Positions 36,069 through 45,422 of a stretch of 64,000 nt of DNA are shown here, piece by piece. The notes beneath the pieces are model-generated. The model saw only the letters and a list, made by a program, of their open reading frames with translations. It made no database searches and had not been told where the DNA came from. A program made the translations under genes and the position numbers. Numbering within the stretch: the first letter of the stretch is position 1; every line of letters begins with the position of its first letter. The DNA comes from Bacteroidales bacterium 6E (GTDB lineage: Bacteria > Bacteroidota > Bacteroidia > Bacteroidales > Prolixibacteraceae): positions 1-64,000 of the forward strand of contig DF970672.1 of assembly GCA_001270045.2 (NCBI GenBank). Direction: 5' to 3'.

Positions 36069-37466
36069 TTAGCAATATACATCATCTCTGCCTTCATCAA
36101 CCCTGTTAACCAGCTTTTCTGCTCGCTGGCGGGCAATCCCGCTCATTCCGGCAATGGTTTCGGCAATTAGTTTATCTCCGACTTCGCGTGTCTGTTCTGT
36201 TGCAAAATTTCGAAGATATTCCCTGAAAGTGCTGAGTGCATTTGGATCGCAATGAAGTTTAATGTCTCCGGGTTTCGCCAGGTCCATAAAGTCCCTGCCA
36301 GTTCTGCCAAGTCGGTAACATGCTGTACAGAAGGAAGGAATATATCCCATGGAAGCGACATCGCGGATTACCTCATCCAATGACCTGTGGTCTCCCAAAC
36401 TGAATTGGCTTGCTTCATCCTCTTCAGTTTCATGGGTGTAACCGCCCGGGTTGGTGCGGCTTCCGGCCGAGATTTGGCTAACCCCCAATGCAAAAGTGTC
36501 ACGTCGCATCTGTGCGGTTTCCCTTGTCGACATGATAATGCCTGTATAAGGTATCGCAAGACGAAGAATCGCCACAATCTTCCTGAATTCAATATCTGAA
36601 ACGGCATGAGGCGGGTGAGAGGCAATATCGCTTCCGGTTGCCGGTTCGAGCCGGGGAACACTAATGGTATGCGGGCCGACACCATAAACCTTTTCCAATT
36701 CCCTGATATGTTGCATTAAAGCCAACATTTCAAACCGATAGTCAAACAACCCGAAAAGCACACCAATTCCCACATCGTCGATACCGGCTTCCATTGCTCT
36801 GTGGGGAGCAGTTATCCTGTAATCATAGTTTTTCTTTTTGCCCCCTATGTGCATCTTTGCGTAGGTCTCCCTGTGATATGTTTCCTGGAATATTTGGTAA
36901 GTGCCAATTTTTTCATTCTTCAGAAGCTTGAATTCATCAACATCAAGAGGAGCAATATTGACATTGACCCTTCTAATTTCACCATGCTCTGATTTGACGC
37001 TATAAACGGTCTTTATTGCATTCAGTACATAAGAAAAGCCTTCTTTGGGGTAGCTTTCACCTGCCACCAAAAGAATTCTTTTATGTCCCTGCGAAATCAG
37101 GTTTTCCACCTCATGGGCGATTTCATGCTGGGTCAGTGACCTTCTGACTATGGATTTATTGGTGGCCCTGAATGCACAGTATAGGCACTCATTGGCACAA
37201 AGATTGGATATATATAAGGGTGCGAAAAGAACAAGCCTTTTGCCATAAATCGTATTTTTTACATAGTTGGCCTCTTCGAAAAGCTCAGCCAATAATTCAG
37301 GGTCACTTATACCTGTCAGGGCAGCCACTTCCTCCAGGTTAAGCCCTTTCATTTCCCTGGCTTTTGCCAGAATTTCGCGAATACGGGGAGCTTCGACCCT
37401 CTTATTGGCTTCAAGAATGGCAGAAATCTGCGATTCATGGATAAAGTTTTCGGTGTAGATACTCAT
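36069..37466 (-). CDS. hydG: [FeFe]-hydrogenase maturation radical SAM enzyme HydG
   Basis: HydG cleaves tyrosine to make the CO and CN ligands of the H-cluster. The radical SAM cluster motif is CANECLYC (Cys90, 94, 97). The C-terminal second cluster has the HydG-specific CTAC spacing C-x2-C-x22-C, followed by PNALSTF. Length 465 is typical. It is 11 bp downstream of the TM1266-like gene, forming a two-gene operon divergent from hydE. Confidence 0.95.
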   Translation of the reverse strand: MSIYTENFIHESQISAILEANKRVEAPRIREILAKAREMKGLNLEEVAALTGISDPELLAELFEEANYVKNTIYGKRLVLFAPLYISNLCANECLYCAFRATNKSIVRRSLTQHEIAHEVENLISQGHKRILLVAGESYPKEGFSYVLNAIKTVYSVKSEHGEIRRVNVNIAPLDVDEFKLLKNEKIGTYQIFQETYHRETYAKMHIGGKKKNYDYRITAPHRAMEAGIDDVGIGVLFGLFDYRFEMLALMQHIRELEKVYGVGPHTISVPRLEPATGSDIASHPPHAVSDIEFRKIVAILRLAIPYTGIIMSTRETAQMRRDTFALGVSQISAGSRTNPGGYTHETEEDEASQFSLGDHRSLDEVIRDVASMGYIPSFCTACYRLGRTGRDFMDLAKPGDIKLHCDPNALSTFREYLRNFATEQTREVGDKLIAETIAGMSGIARQRAEKLVNRVDEGRDDVYC

Positions 37467-37477
37467 GATGTGGGTTG

Positions 37478-37735
37478 TTAAATTTTTGCGAGTCCTGATT
37501 TGACGCTAACTCCCGGGATATTACCCAATCTGCCTGAAAGTAAACCAAGTTCGTCTGTGGTGACATCCACAACGATTGTTATGACTGACACCTTTCCTTT
37601 GGCATGGGGAATACCTGTTCGGGCAATGATATAATCTGAAAATTCATGTAAGATCTGATTCACTGCCTGAGCGGATTCCTCCTTCTTTTCGATGATGATG
37701 CCGACAAAGCCCAAACGTCGGTTGTTTTCTTTCAT
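37478..37735 (-). CDS. TM1266-family putative iron-only hydrogenase regulator
   Basis: An 85-residue protein from ATG 37735, opening MKENNRRLGFVGIIIE. It has an ACT/ferredoxin-like alpha-beta pattern (IITIVVDVTTDELGLLSGRL-type core, written here in family terms) and ends GVSVKSGLAKI. Members of this family are encoded beside hydrogenase maturation genes and are annotated as iron-only hydrogenase system regulators. Ligand unknown. The minus-strand box TAATTTTG ends 3 nt before the ATG, suggesting a leaderless transcript. Confidence 0.88.
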   Translation of the reverse strand: MKENNRRLGFVGIIIEKKEESAQAVNQILHEFSDYIIARTGIPHAKGKVSVITIVVDVTTDELGLLSGRLGNIPGVSVKSGLAKI

Positions 37736-37738
37736 AAA

Positions 37739-37746
37739 CAAAATTA
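37739..37746 (-). promoter_or_regulatory. -7 box TAATTTTG immediately before the TM1266-like gene
   Basis: On the minus strand TAATTTTG is followed by TTT and then the ATG at 37735. With transcription starting a few bases after the box, the mRNA would be leaderless. Confidence 0.5.
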
Positions 37747-38060
37747 AAGGTTCATTGAAGCAGCTTTAACCGGGAGTTTTGCCTGTGGGTAATACATGAC
37801 TTCTGGTAGTTTTATTCCGGATGATGACTGTAAATCTTGTCATTTTTCCACAACCAGTATGTAGTATTTCAATAGGTAAGAATCTCCCTGTCTTCAGCCA
37901 TTAAGCCTCTCTTCAGGATATGTTGCAAAGTTACTATTGAATCTAGGTATTTAATATGACAGATGTTGTGTTATGCAACATTCTAACAATAATCCAAGCA
38001 GAAAAAAGTCAGGATTCGAGCCCGAATATTTCATAAATTTGACCCTGAAAAAATTCTAAC
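37747..38060. other. Divergent control region between hydG operon and hydE
   Basis: About 314 bp with no gene. It holds a plus-strand TAAATTTG box (38034-38041), 19 bp before the hydE GTG, and the minus-strand box for the TM1266-like gene at its left border. A short inverted repeat, TGTTG/CAACA, is near 37963-37980. No FNR- or Rex-type site was recognised with confidence. Confidence 0.5.
38034..38041 (+). promoter_or_regulatory. -7 box TAAATTTG for hydE
   Basis: Exact TAnnTTTG match, 19 bp upstream of the GTG start of hydE; the -33 element is weak (TTCG at about 16 bp). Confidence 0.45.
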
Positions 38061-39125
38061 GTGGAGAGGTCAGAGATCATAAACCTTTTAGGTTCAACAG
38101 GCATTGAAAAGGAAAAACTTTTCAAACAGGCCAGGGAAATACGCGACCGTACGGTTGGCAATAAGGTTTATTTCAGGGGTTTGGTTGAGTTTTCAAATAT
38201 TTGTGCCAAGAATTGTCTCTACTGCGGAATTCGGAAAGGAAACAGTAACGTGGTCAGGTATGACCTGAGCGATAATGAGATACTGGATGCTTGTCGTTTT
38301 GCCTGGGAGAATAAGTTTGCCTCTGTCGTACTGCAGTCGGGAGAACTGTCGTCTTCCAGTTTTGTCAAACGTATTGATCGTCTGCTTAAAGCCATAAAGA
38401 CTTTTTCAGGGAATGAGTTGGGCATTACGCTCAGTTGCGGGGAACAAACCAGGGAGACCTACCGTCGTTGGTACGAAAGTGGTGCCCACCGTTATCTTCT
38501 CAGAATAGAAGCAACAAATCGTAATTTGTATGAAAAAATTCATCCCGTAAACAAATTGCATTCATTTGAAAGGCGTTTGCAAGCCTTGCATTACCTCCGG
38601 GAAACCGGATACCAGGTAGGGACAGGTGTTATGATTGGTTTGCCGTTTCAGACTTTGGATGACTTGGCTGGAGATCTTCTGTTCTTCAGGGAACTTGATA
38701 TAGATATGTGTGGTATGGGGCCTTACATTGAGCATGAGGATACCCCATTATATGAGTGTCGGCATTTGTTGCAGACTCGAAAGGAAAGGTTCGATCTGGC
38801 TCTTAAAATGATTGCCGTGTTGAGAATATTAATGCCCGATATCAATATTGCCGCTGCGACTGCATTACAGGCAATTGATCCTGCCGGTCGGGAGAAAGCC
38901 GTGGCCATTGGCGCGAACGTGATAATGCCGAACCTGACTCCTATGGCACATCGGAAAGATTATTTGTTATACGAGGACAAGCCTTGTCTGGATGAAGATG
39001 CAGAGCTTTGTAAACAATGTCTGGAAGCCCGAATTCATTTGGCAGGTAGTGAAATTGGATATGGGGAATGGGGCGATTCAAAACATTTTGGATCACGCCA
39101 TGCGAAGTCGTCCTCTGGTTCTTAA
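38061..39125 (+). CDS. hydE: [FeFe]-hydrogenase maturation radical SAM enzyme HydE
   Basis: HydE works with HydG and HydF to build the azadithiolate-bridged subcluster. The radical SAM motif is CAKNCLYC (Cys48, 52, 55); ETYRRWYESGAHRYLLRIE and MGLPFQT-type strands follow in TIM-barrel order (here VMIGLPFQTLDD). The start is GTG at 38061, giving 354 residues, the usual length. The 3' end overlaps a convergent membrane-protein gene by 33 bp. Transcribed divergently from hydG. Confidence 0.94.
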   Translation: MERSEIINLLGSTGIEKEKLFKQAREIRDRTVGNKVYFRGLVEFSNICAKNCLYCGIRKGNSNVVRYDLSDNEILDACRFAWENKFASVVLQSGELSSSSFVKRIDRLLKAIKTFSGNELGITLSCGEQTRETYRRWYESGAHRYLLRIEATNRNLYEKIHPVNKLHSFERRLQALHYLRETGYQVGTGVMIGLPFQTLDDLAGDLLFFRELDIDMCGMGPYIEHEDTPLYECRHLLQTRKERFDLALKMIAVLRILMPDINIAAATALQAIDPAGREKAVAIGANVIMPNLTPMAHRKDYLLYEDKPCLDEDAELCKQCLEARIHLAGSEIGYGEWGDSKHFGSRHAKSSSGS

Positions 39126-40118
39126 TGAGATTTCGAGCCTCCTTAACCAAACTGCCAATACGGCAATCATGAACCTTGGAAATATTAGCCAGGGTATACT
39201 AAAGCCTACTGCGGCAAAAAGGAGCGTATCCTCAAATTGAGAATGGGATATGGCAATGTGGTGATTTAACAGATCAGCGTCATTGCTTGAAAGTTTTCCT
39301 TCAACTGACTGTCCGATCATTACAGCCCCACCATACGACAATCCCAAAGTATATGCCACCAACCAAAGGAAACCTGTGTTTCTTGGCAATCCCATGATTT
39401 TAAGTAATGGATGGAAAGGCCTGACCAGCCATTTGAGAATGCCAAATTCCTGTAATAATCTTTGAAGGATCAAAAGAAGGTTGACGAGAACGACAATTTT
39501 TATTGATGTTATGGTAATTGACTTCAGCCAGGATAAAAAATCAGGGAGGAATCCCTCCCTCATGATCGATGCACCTGCCTTGATTGTACCTTCCATTTCC
39601 GGCAGGATCTGGTTGAGGATCCATGCCGCCAGGAAACTGGCAAATACCCTAAGGAAAACCATCCGTATGGCAGATGATCCAGTCTTCTTTTGAATTCCTG
39701 ATTCAACAATAAGTGCGTGTGCAATCAGGCACATGTTTGCAAGAATGATACCCTCCCTGACAGGCATATCGAGGGTTGCCATAACGGCAATAACTGAATA
39801 AATGTTTGTGAAGAAACTTGTTATGAGGATAACAGACGCATTCCCCGATAATCCAAACAATGCAAAAAGAGGTTCCGTAATTAGAGCAATCCATTCGAGA
39901 ATCCCGATATAATCCAGAAGGAAAACACCAAATGCAATCGGTATGGTAAGTTTTAAAAGCCAAATGGCTGTTTTCATTCCCTGCGGTAACGATTGCTTTA
40001 CCGCATTCAGAATTGTCGATCTTATTTTTGTGGTCACCAGGAGAATCTTTTGAATTAAGAACCCAGAAATATTGATCGCAAATTTTGCAAATAAATTGGA
40101 TTCGCATTCGACTTGCAT
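39093..40118 (-). CDS. Nucleoside-recognition (Gate/SpmA-like) domain membrane protein
   Basis: A 341-residue integral membrane protein with about eight hydrophobic segments. It contains two Gate-like halves: PIAFGVFLLDYIGILEWIA with GNASVILITSFFTNIYSV in the first, and a second with FLWLVAYTLGLSYGGAVMIG. These domains are found in nucleoside transporters and spore-maturation protein A; the transported substrate here is unknown. An internal Met at residue 48 could be an alternative start. The C terminus is encoded in sequence shared with the end of hydE. Confidence 0.82.
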   Translation of the reverse strand: MQVECESNLFAKFAINISGFLIQKILLVTTKIRSTILNAVKQSLPQGMKTAIWLLKLTIPIAFGVFLLDYIGILEWIALITEPLFALFGLSGNASVILITSFFTNIYSVIAVMATLDMPVREGIILANMCLIAHALIVESGIQKKTGSSAIRMVFLRVFASFLAAWILNQILPEMEGTIKAGASIMREGFLPDFLSWLKSITITSIKIVVLVNLLLILQRLLQEFGILKWLVRPFHPLLKIMGLPRNTGFLWLVAYTLGLSYGGAVMIGQSVEGKLSSNDADLLNHHIAISHSQFEDTLLFAAVGFSIPWLIFPRFMIAVLAVWLRRLEISLRTRGRLRMA

Positions 40119-40398
40119 ATGGGAAACTTTTTCTTCTGGCCTAAATCAATGAAAACATTTATTTCTGTGTATTGTTAAAGTATCCAGGTATGAACTGGTC
40201 TGAAATGGTTTGCTCATACGATGCCTTTACAAAACCAAAAAGCATGTGAGTTCCAATACTTGTCAATAAGTTGAAATTTGTTTGCAACACATTAACCCCT
40301 ACCATACCTTGTACTGTGAAGTTTAAACAAATATTAGGATGATTCCGGAAGAAATGGTCTCAGCCTATGAATTTTAAATCTTTTAAGTATAACTCTTT
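40119..40398. other. Upstream region of the TonB-dependent receptor
   Basis: A 280-bp AT-rich spacer between divergent genes. I looked for a cobalamin or TPP riboswitch, which would hint at the receptor substrate, and did not find the conserved boxes. No defensible promoter was seen. Confidence 0.4.
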
Positions 40399-42723
40399 AT
40401 GTGTAAAATATTCAGGACATTGCTTTTTGGCATTTTCATTAATTCGTCATTGATTGTTGTGGCCCAGGATATCGTAATTGTCGGCCATGTGGTTTCAGAA
40501 GGTGAGCATATACCTTTTGCCAGTGTTTTTCTGGAAGGAACTCAGAGGGGAACAACGACAGATGTTACTGGTCATTACATGATGGTTGATGTTCCGGCCG
40601 GAGAATATAATCTTGTAGCCCGGGCAATTGGGTTCAAGCAGAAGAAAGAAAAGATTTTGCTTTCACCGGGTGTTACATTGGAAATCAAGTTTGATCTGGA
40701 GAGGGAAGTTCTAAGCGTGGATGAGGTCGTTGTTACCGGTACAAAGACTTTTAAACGTCGAACCGAAAGTGCAGTTGTGGTAAACGTTATGGATGCCAGA
40801 TCTATACGTTCGGTCGCTGCCAATACGGTGTCAGATATCCTGAATTTTCAACCCGGTCTTCGAATGGAGGTTGATTGTCAAACCTGTAATTATTCCCAGT
40901 TAAGAATGAATGGTTTAGGAGGTGCCTATAGTCAGATCTTGATAAACAGCCGGCCGGTTTTAAGCCCTTTGACGGGTCTTTACGGTTTAGAACAGCTTCC
41001 CTCCCAGATGGTTGAGAGAATCGAGGTCGTGCGTGGAGGTGCATCTGCTCTTTATGGGTCGAGTGCCATCGGTGGAACAGTCAATATTATAACGAAAATT
41101 CCTGATAGAAGTGCTTACGAGATCAGCACAACGGGATCGGCAATTAACGGAGGCGCCGCTGACTATAACCTGAATGGAACCCTGACTGTCTTGTCGCAGA
41201 AAAGAAATTCAGGAATGTCTTTGTATACTTCACACAGGAACCGCGAGGCTTATGACCATAACGGTGATGGTTATTCAGAACTTCCCAAACTTGGCAATAA
41301 TTCTTTTGGCTTTAATTCATTCTTCAAGTTTAGGGAGAACCATAAATTGGAATTGAGCTTCTCGAGTATGCATGAATACCGAAGGGGTGGGGATGCCATA
41401 GATAAGCCGGCATTTCTGGCCAGTCAATCAGAGGAGAGGACTCACGAGATTCTGATGGGTGGACTCGATTATGAAATACTGACCAACGATAATCAGGATT
41501 CCTGGATTTTTTATATGGCAGGTCAGCTGACAAATCGAGATCATTTTACCGGGATATCTCCTGATGATGATAATGAACTGATTTCTTATAGGTCAGATCC
41601 ACCCTATGGCGATTCACGAAATACCACATTTCAGGTTGGAAACCAGTACAATCACCGTATAATCAATTTTTTAAAGGGAGTTAATGTAATTACAATGGGT
41701 GCCGAAATGAATTTTGACAATGTTCATGATCAAATCGAAGCCTATGATTATCTGATTGATCAACAAACACGTAATCTTGGGGTGTTTATCCAAAGTGATT
41801 GGGCAATTGACCGGAATTGGACTCTATTGACTGGGGTCAGGGGTGATTACCACAATTTTGTGGATCGTTTATTACTCAATCCCAGAGTATCTCTTCTTCT
41901 TCGCCCTGATGCCAGATCACAGATTAGAATTGGCTGGAGCACAGGATTCAGGGCACCTCAGGCATTTGATGCTGACATGCATTTGGCTTTTGCAGGAGGA
42001 GGTATCCAACAGGTTCGATTGAGTCAGGACTTAAAGGAAGAAAAATCCCAGAGTATCAGTGGGTCTTGGAATTACGATCATGCAACCGAAAATTTCATTT
42101 GGGGATTTACATTGGAAGGATTTTCGACCCGATTGAAAAATGCATTTATTCTTGAAGAGATTTCTTTCGACGATCAAGGGAGATCCATCATGGAAAAGCG
42201 TAATGGGGAGGTCAGTAATGTGCAAGGGGGGACTTTTGAGGTACGTTGGAATTATCGTCAGAAGATCCAGGTAGAATCGGGATTCACAATGCAGAAGAGT
42301 ACTTACGGTGAACCCGTAAAATGGTCAGAACAGCTCGCTGGTGAAAAGGATTATCTTAGGACACCCGAATCATATGGCTATTTTACTTTTCAGTTGATGC
42401 CTTCGGGCCCATTTGAGGCTTCCTTAACTGGAGTTTATACAGGATCTATGAAGATTCCGCATTATGGCTTGCCGGGAGACCCAGGCACTCCGGAGAATGA
42501 TGTGCTTTTCAATACCCCTTCAAGCTGGGATTTAGGAACAAAAATCTCATACCGGATAAACATTCCAAGAATAGATTCCGGGATTGAATTTTTCGGTGGA
42601 GTATCCAATTTATTAAATGATTACCAAAATGATTTTGACAAGGGCAAAAACCGTGACAGTAATTACGTGTATGGACCCGCAAAACCACGTACATTGTATT
42701 TTGGTTTAAGGATCTATAATTAA
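40399..42723 (+). CDS. TonB-dependent outer-membrane receptor
   Basis: A 774-residue receptor with a signal peptide (1-22), a carboxypeptidase-regulatory-like domain at about 25-103, a TonB-box-like DEVVVTGTK at 108-116, a plug domain to about 230 (VEVVRGGASALYGSSAIGG) and a 22-strand-type barrel ending in the aromatic LYFGLRIYN. The plug contains Cys160 and Cys163 in DCQTCNYSQLRMNG. No SusD partner follows, so polysaccharide import is unlikely; a small ligand such as a metal chelate or cofactor is more probable (inference). It is monocistronic and followed by a hairpin. Confidence 0.93.
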   Translation: MCKIFRTLLFGIFINSSLIVVAQDIVIVGHVVSEGEHIPFASVFLEGTQRGTTTDVTGHYMMVDVPAGEYNLVARAIGFKQKKEKILLSPGVTLEIKFDLEREVLSVDEVVVTGTKTFKRRTESAVVVNVMDARSIRSVAANTVSDILNFQPGLRMEVDCQTCNYSQLRMNGLGGAYSQILINSRPVLSPLTGLYGLEQLPSQMVERIEVVRGGASALYGSSAIGGTVNIITKIPDRSAYEISTTGSAINGGAADYNLNGTLTVLSQKRNSGMSLYTSHRNREAYDHNGDGYSELPKLGNNSFGFNSFFKFRENHKLELSFSSMHEYRRGGDAIDKPAFLASQSEERTHEILMGGLDYEILTNDNQDSWIFYMAGQLTNRDHFTGISPDDDNELISYRSDPPYGDSRNTTFQVGNQYNHRIINFLKGVNVITMGAEMNFDNVHDQIEAYDYLIDQQTRNLGVFIQSDWAIDRNWTLLTGVRGDYHNFVDRLLLNPRVSLLLRPDARSQIRIGWSTGFRAPQAFDADMHLAFAGGGIQQVRLSQDLKEEKSQSISGSWNYDHATENFIWGFTLEGFSTRLKNAFILEEISFDDQGRSIMEKRNGEVSNVQGGTFEVRWNYRQKIQVESGFTMQKSTYGEPVKWSEQLAGEKDYLRTPESYGYFTFQLMPSGPFEASLTGVYTGSMKIPHYGLPGDPGTPENDVLFNTPSSWDLGTKISYRINIPRIDSGIEFFGGVSNLLNDYQNDFDKGKNRDSNYVYGPAKPRTLYFGLRIYN

Positions 42724-42743
42724 ATAAGTTAATTATTATAATT

Positions 42744-42766
42744 TCTCAGTTGGCAAACCAACGAGA
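42744..42766. terminator. Hairpin between convergent receptor and thioredoxin-like genes
   Basis: GTTGG (42749-42753) and CCAAC (42758-42762) close a CAAA loop, extended by TCTC/GAGA with one bulged A. Position between two stop codons supports a terminator, though the T-tract is weak. Confidence 0.5.
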
Positions 42767-42785
42767 CGTAATGTGAATTTTTATA

Positions 42786-43364
42786 TCAAATTAGGTCGCA
42801 AGCGTCAGCAGGCATCCAATGCTTATGCTGGCCTTCCCATTTGATGTTGCAGCCGATGGGATTGGTTTTTGGGATACTTACATCTTTCCCCATAGTAACT
42901 TCTTCCAAAACCCTGTCCAAATCATTAACTGTCATTTTCGCGGGATCTCTTGGACTGTCAATACCACGACCCGTATACATCAGGTTTCTTTGCTGGTCAA
43001 AGACATAAAAATGTGGTGTCCTGAGTGCTCCATATGCCAAGGCGGTCTGCTGTGACTCATCATGAAGGTATAGCCAGGGGAATTTATGAGTTTTCATTCG
43101 TTCAACCATATGCGGAAAATCATCTTCAGCATAAGTATTTGAACTGTTGGAATTGATTCCTACAAACCGTACGCCTCTTGGTGCAAACTTCTCGGCTGTC
43201 TGGCGCGTAATTTCATCGCTTGCAATTACATACGGACAATGGTTGCATGTAAAAAAGACCACCAGGAAAGGATCATTTAATTCCTCGAGACGATAGGTAT
43301 TTCCGTCAGTTGCCGGTAAGCTGAAAGAGGGTGCCTTTTGCCCAATATCTAAAGTAAATGCCAT
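42786..43364 (-). CDS. Thioredoxin-fold (AhpC/TSA-like) protein
   Basis: A 192-residue thioredoxin-like protein without signal peptide. The redox motif is CNHCP (Cys40, Cys43) after LVVFFT, with the cis-Pro loop in RTPHFYVFD. The order [17 protein letters not shown]...[11 protein letters not shown] is typical of cytosolic AhpC/TSA-like thioredoxins. It may act as a disulfide reductase or peroxidase; the substrate cannot be inferred. It lies 100 bp downstream of pirin on the same strand. Confidence 0.88.
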   Translation of the reverse strand: MAFTLDIGQKAPSFSLPATDGNTYRLEELNDPFLVVFFTCNHCPYVIASDEITRQTAEKFAPRGVRFVGINSNSSNTYAEDDFPHMVERMKTHKFPWLYLHDESQQTALAYGALRTPHFYVFDQQRNLMYTGRGIDSPRDPAKMTVNDLDRVLEEVTMGKDVSIPKTNPIGCNIKWEGQHKHWMPADACDLI

Positions 43365-43464
43365 AACAATTTCAATTTGTTTTCATTATAAGTCGACCGG
43401 GAAGGAAATTGTTCAATATAGGCTGTATCTTTATTTTATTGACGAGAGAAATAGCCAACTTGGT

Positions 43465-44481
43465 TTAACGTTCTTCAATGCTGCCATCAGCATAACGGGC
43501 AAATCTTCCTGCATCTCTGTGATGGATTTGGTCTGTCCGCTCCCAGGGCCAACCCCCGAATTGAGTTTTGCGAAAATCGTTAAAGGCCTGGTGGATTTCA
43601 GATTGGGAATTCATGACAAATGGTCCGTATTGAACAACCGGCTCTGCTATTGGAATGCCTTGTAGTAACAGAAATTGTGCAGGAGACGTTCCATTCTCTA
43701 CAATGACTTCAATATCCGGAAGTAGTTCAATTGCACTGTATGGACCAATCTCAAGACCGGCAATCTTTAATTCGTGTCCCTCGAAATAATAAAGAGTACG
43801 CCTAACCTCCGGGGATGCAGTTGGGATTGACCATTTTGCGCCAGGTTCCATTTTGACCGTCCATATGGCAACTTCATTTTTAGGATCAGATGCCCAAGAG
43901 TCAGGAGCTGGTGATGGGGCGGCCACACTGCCAACTTCTCCGGCAAAGACATTTATTTCGGTGGCATTTCCTTGTAAATCCCGATAACTGAATACAGGGA
44001 TATTCTCGGCCCATAGCATTTTGAAATGTGGATTAACAAATTTCCTGGCCCGTGGAAGGTTTAGCCATACCTGGAAAAGCTCAAGCGGATTATCCCCTTC
44101 CCGATTGAGTAATGGAAACATCTCACTGTGTTGTAATCCTGATCCTGCAGTCATCCATTGGACATCACCATTGCCGTAGCGTCCTGCAGCCCCGTGGGAG
44201 TCAGAATGATCGACAAATCCATTCCTGACTACTGTAACAGTTTCAAATCCCCGATGCGGATGAGAAGGAAATCCGGGAACGGTATGTCCGTGGTACATCC
44301 TCCATCCATCTTTCAAGGTGAAATCTTGTCCAAGATTTCTTCCTTTCAGCGATGCCACTGGTCCCATTACTTCGTTACCTTTTGGGTATTGGTCTTTGTG
44401 GTGTACACAAAACAGGAAAGGATCATGAACGGGCCACATAAAGCCCAACGGTTGAATATTCAAAATGGCTTTATTGTACAT
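43465..44481 (-). CDS. Pirin family protein
   Basis: A 338-residue bicupin. The N-terminal cupin carries the metal ligands in HPHRGFETVT, HSDSHG and LQHSEMFP. The C-terminal cupin is present but lacks a full ligand set. Bacterial pirins have been associated with quercetinase-like activity and with modulation of pyruvate dehydrogenase; none can be assigned here. Length is at the upper end for the family because of a roughly 40-residue N-terminal extension before GPVASLKG. Confidence 0.88.
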   Translation of the reverse strand: MYNKAILNIQPLGFMWPVHDPFLFCVHHKDQYPKGNEVMGPVASLKGRNLGQDFTLKDGWRMYHGHTVPGFPSHPHRGFETVTVVRNGFVDHSDSHGAAGRYGNGDVQWMTAGSGLQHSEMFPLLNREGDNPLELFQVWLNLPRARKFVNPHFKMLWAENIPVFSYRDLQGNATEINVFAGEVGSVAAPSPAPDSWASDPKNEVAIWTVKMEPGAKWSIPTASPEVRRTLYYFEGHELKIAGLEIGPYSAIELLPDIEVIVENGTSPAQFLLLQGIPIAEPVVQYGPFVMNSQSEIHQAFNDFRKTQFGGWPWERTDQIHHRDAGRFARYADGSIEER

Positions 44482-44539
44482 GTTATTCGTTTTGAGGTGG
44501 TTAATAAATTAATTGGCTATATTTTGAATTTTTGAGGTT

Positions 44540-45304
44540 TCATGGTTTTGTGGCAACAACGAGCATTTCAAAATCTTCGGTTGTAAGCCTATGGGTCCTG
44601 CTAAATTCTCCCAGTCTTGCCCCAAAGATGTATATCTCGCTGAAGCCGACTGTTTTCAAAAGCCATGTGATTTCAGAAGGGACATAATACCTTTCGCTAC
44701 ATTGGAGATCAAGAGTATTTCCATTGTCATCTTCAATCCTGGTAGTATTAAAATCCCTGAAAGTCATCAGGTCAAAGTGTGATGAAACGGTTTCTGCATT
44801 ACCCTCCACATGCTGATTATCGATAAAGTCCTTAACTGAATGAAATAGAGGAAACAGGCCGTTCAAGGTTGTGAAAATGAGTTTCCCTCCCGGTTTGATG
44901 GCCTGAGAAGCGTTTTTGAGTATCTCAAAGTTCATTTCATCCGTTTCCATTAAGGGAAATCCTCCCTCACAGAGCATAATGGCAAGATCAAATTCCTCAT
45001 AAAATGGAAGGTTTCGGGCATCTTCGCGCCTGAAATCGATACTAAGGCCTGCAACTATTGATTTTTGCCTTGCTCTTTCCAGCATAGACTCCGAAAGATC
45101 TATACCTGTTATATTATATCCTCGTTTTGTGAGCTCAATTGAGTGACGACCTGTTCCGCAACCAATGTCCAATATTCTTATATTCTTGTTGAATGAGGCT
45201 TCGTTTTCAATAAAGTCGCATTCTCCCAAGGTGCCATGGGTGAATGCTTCGTTATCGTATTTGTTCCCATAATTCTCAAACAGGGATTCATACCAAGGTT
45301 TCAT
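44540..45304 (-). CDS. Class I SAM-dependent methyltransferase
   Basis: A 254-residue methyltransferase. Motif I ILDIGCGTGRHSIEL is followed by motif II GIDLSESMLERAR and an acidic post-II loop REDARNLPF. Motif III, GGKLIFTTLNG, is also clear. The N-terminal helix, MKPWYESLFENYGNKYD, is typical of small-molecule methyltransferases of the UbiE-like group. The substrate cannot be predicted. It lies alone between pirin and cutC, all on the minus strand but separated by 58 and 118 bp. Confidence 0.85.
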   Translation of the reverse strand: MKPWYESLFENYGNKYDNEAFTHGTLGECDFIENEASFNKNIRILDIGCGTGRHSIELTKRGYNITGIDLSESMLERARQKSIVAGLSIDFRREDARNLPFYEEFDLAIMLCEGGFPLMETDEMNFEILKNASQAIKPGGKLIFTTLNGLFPLFHSVKDFIDNQHVEGNAETVSSHFDLMTFRDFNTTRIEDDNGNTLDLQCSERYYVPSEITWLLKTVGFSEIYIFGARLGEFSRTHRLTTEDFEMLVVATKP

Positions 45305-45422
45305 TGAAATCAGGTTTTTGTAAAGTTAATAAAAGCAACCCAGGATTCTTGGAGTGATATCATAAAACAAGTAAAATATCCGGATTCAATTAAATCCTTC
45401 TCATTGGTTAAGTCCTGAATGG

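Noticed and set aside
38012-38030. T-loop-like sequence GATTCGAGCCC suggesting a tRNA
   Set aside because: No acceptor, D or anticodon stems can be drawn around it; it is part of the hydE upstream region.
40119-40398. Cobalamin or TPP riboswitch ahead of the TonB receptor
   Set aside because: The conserved boxes of neither class are present.
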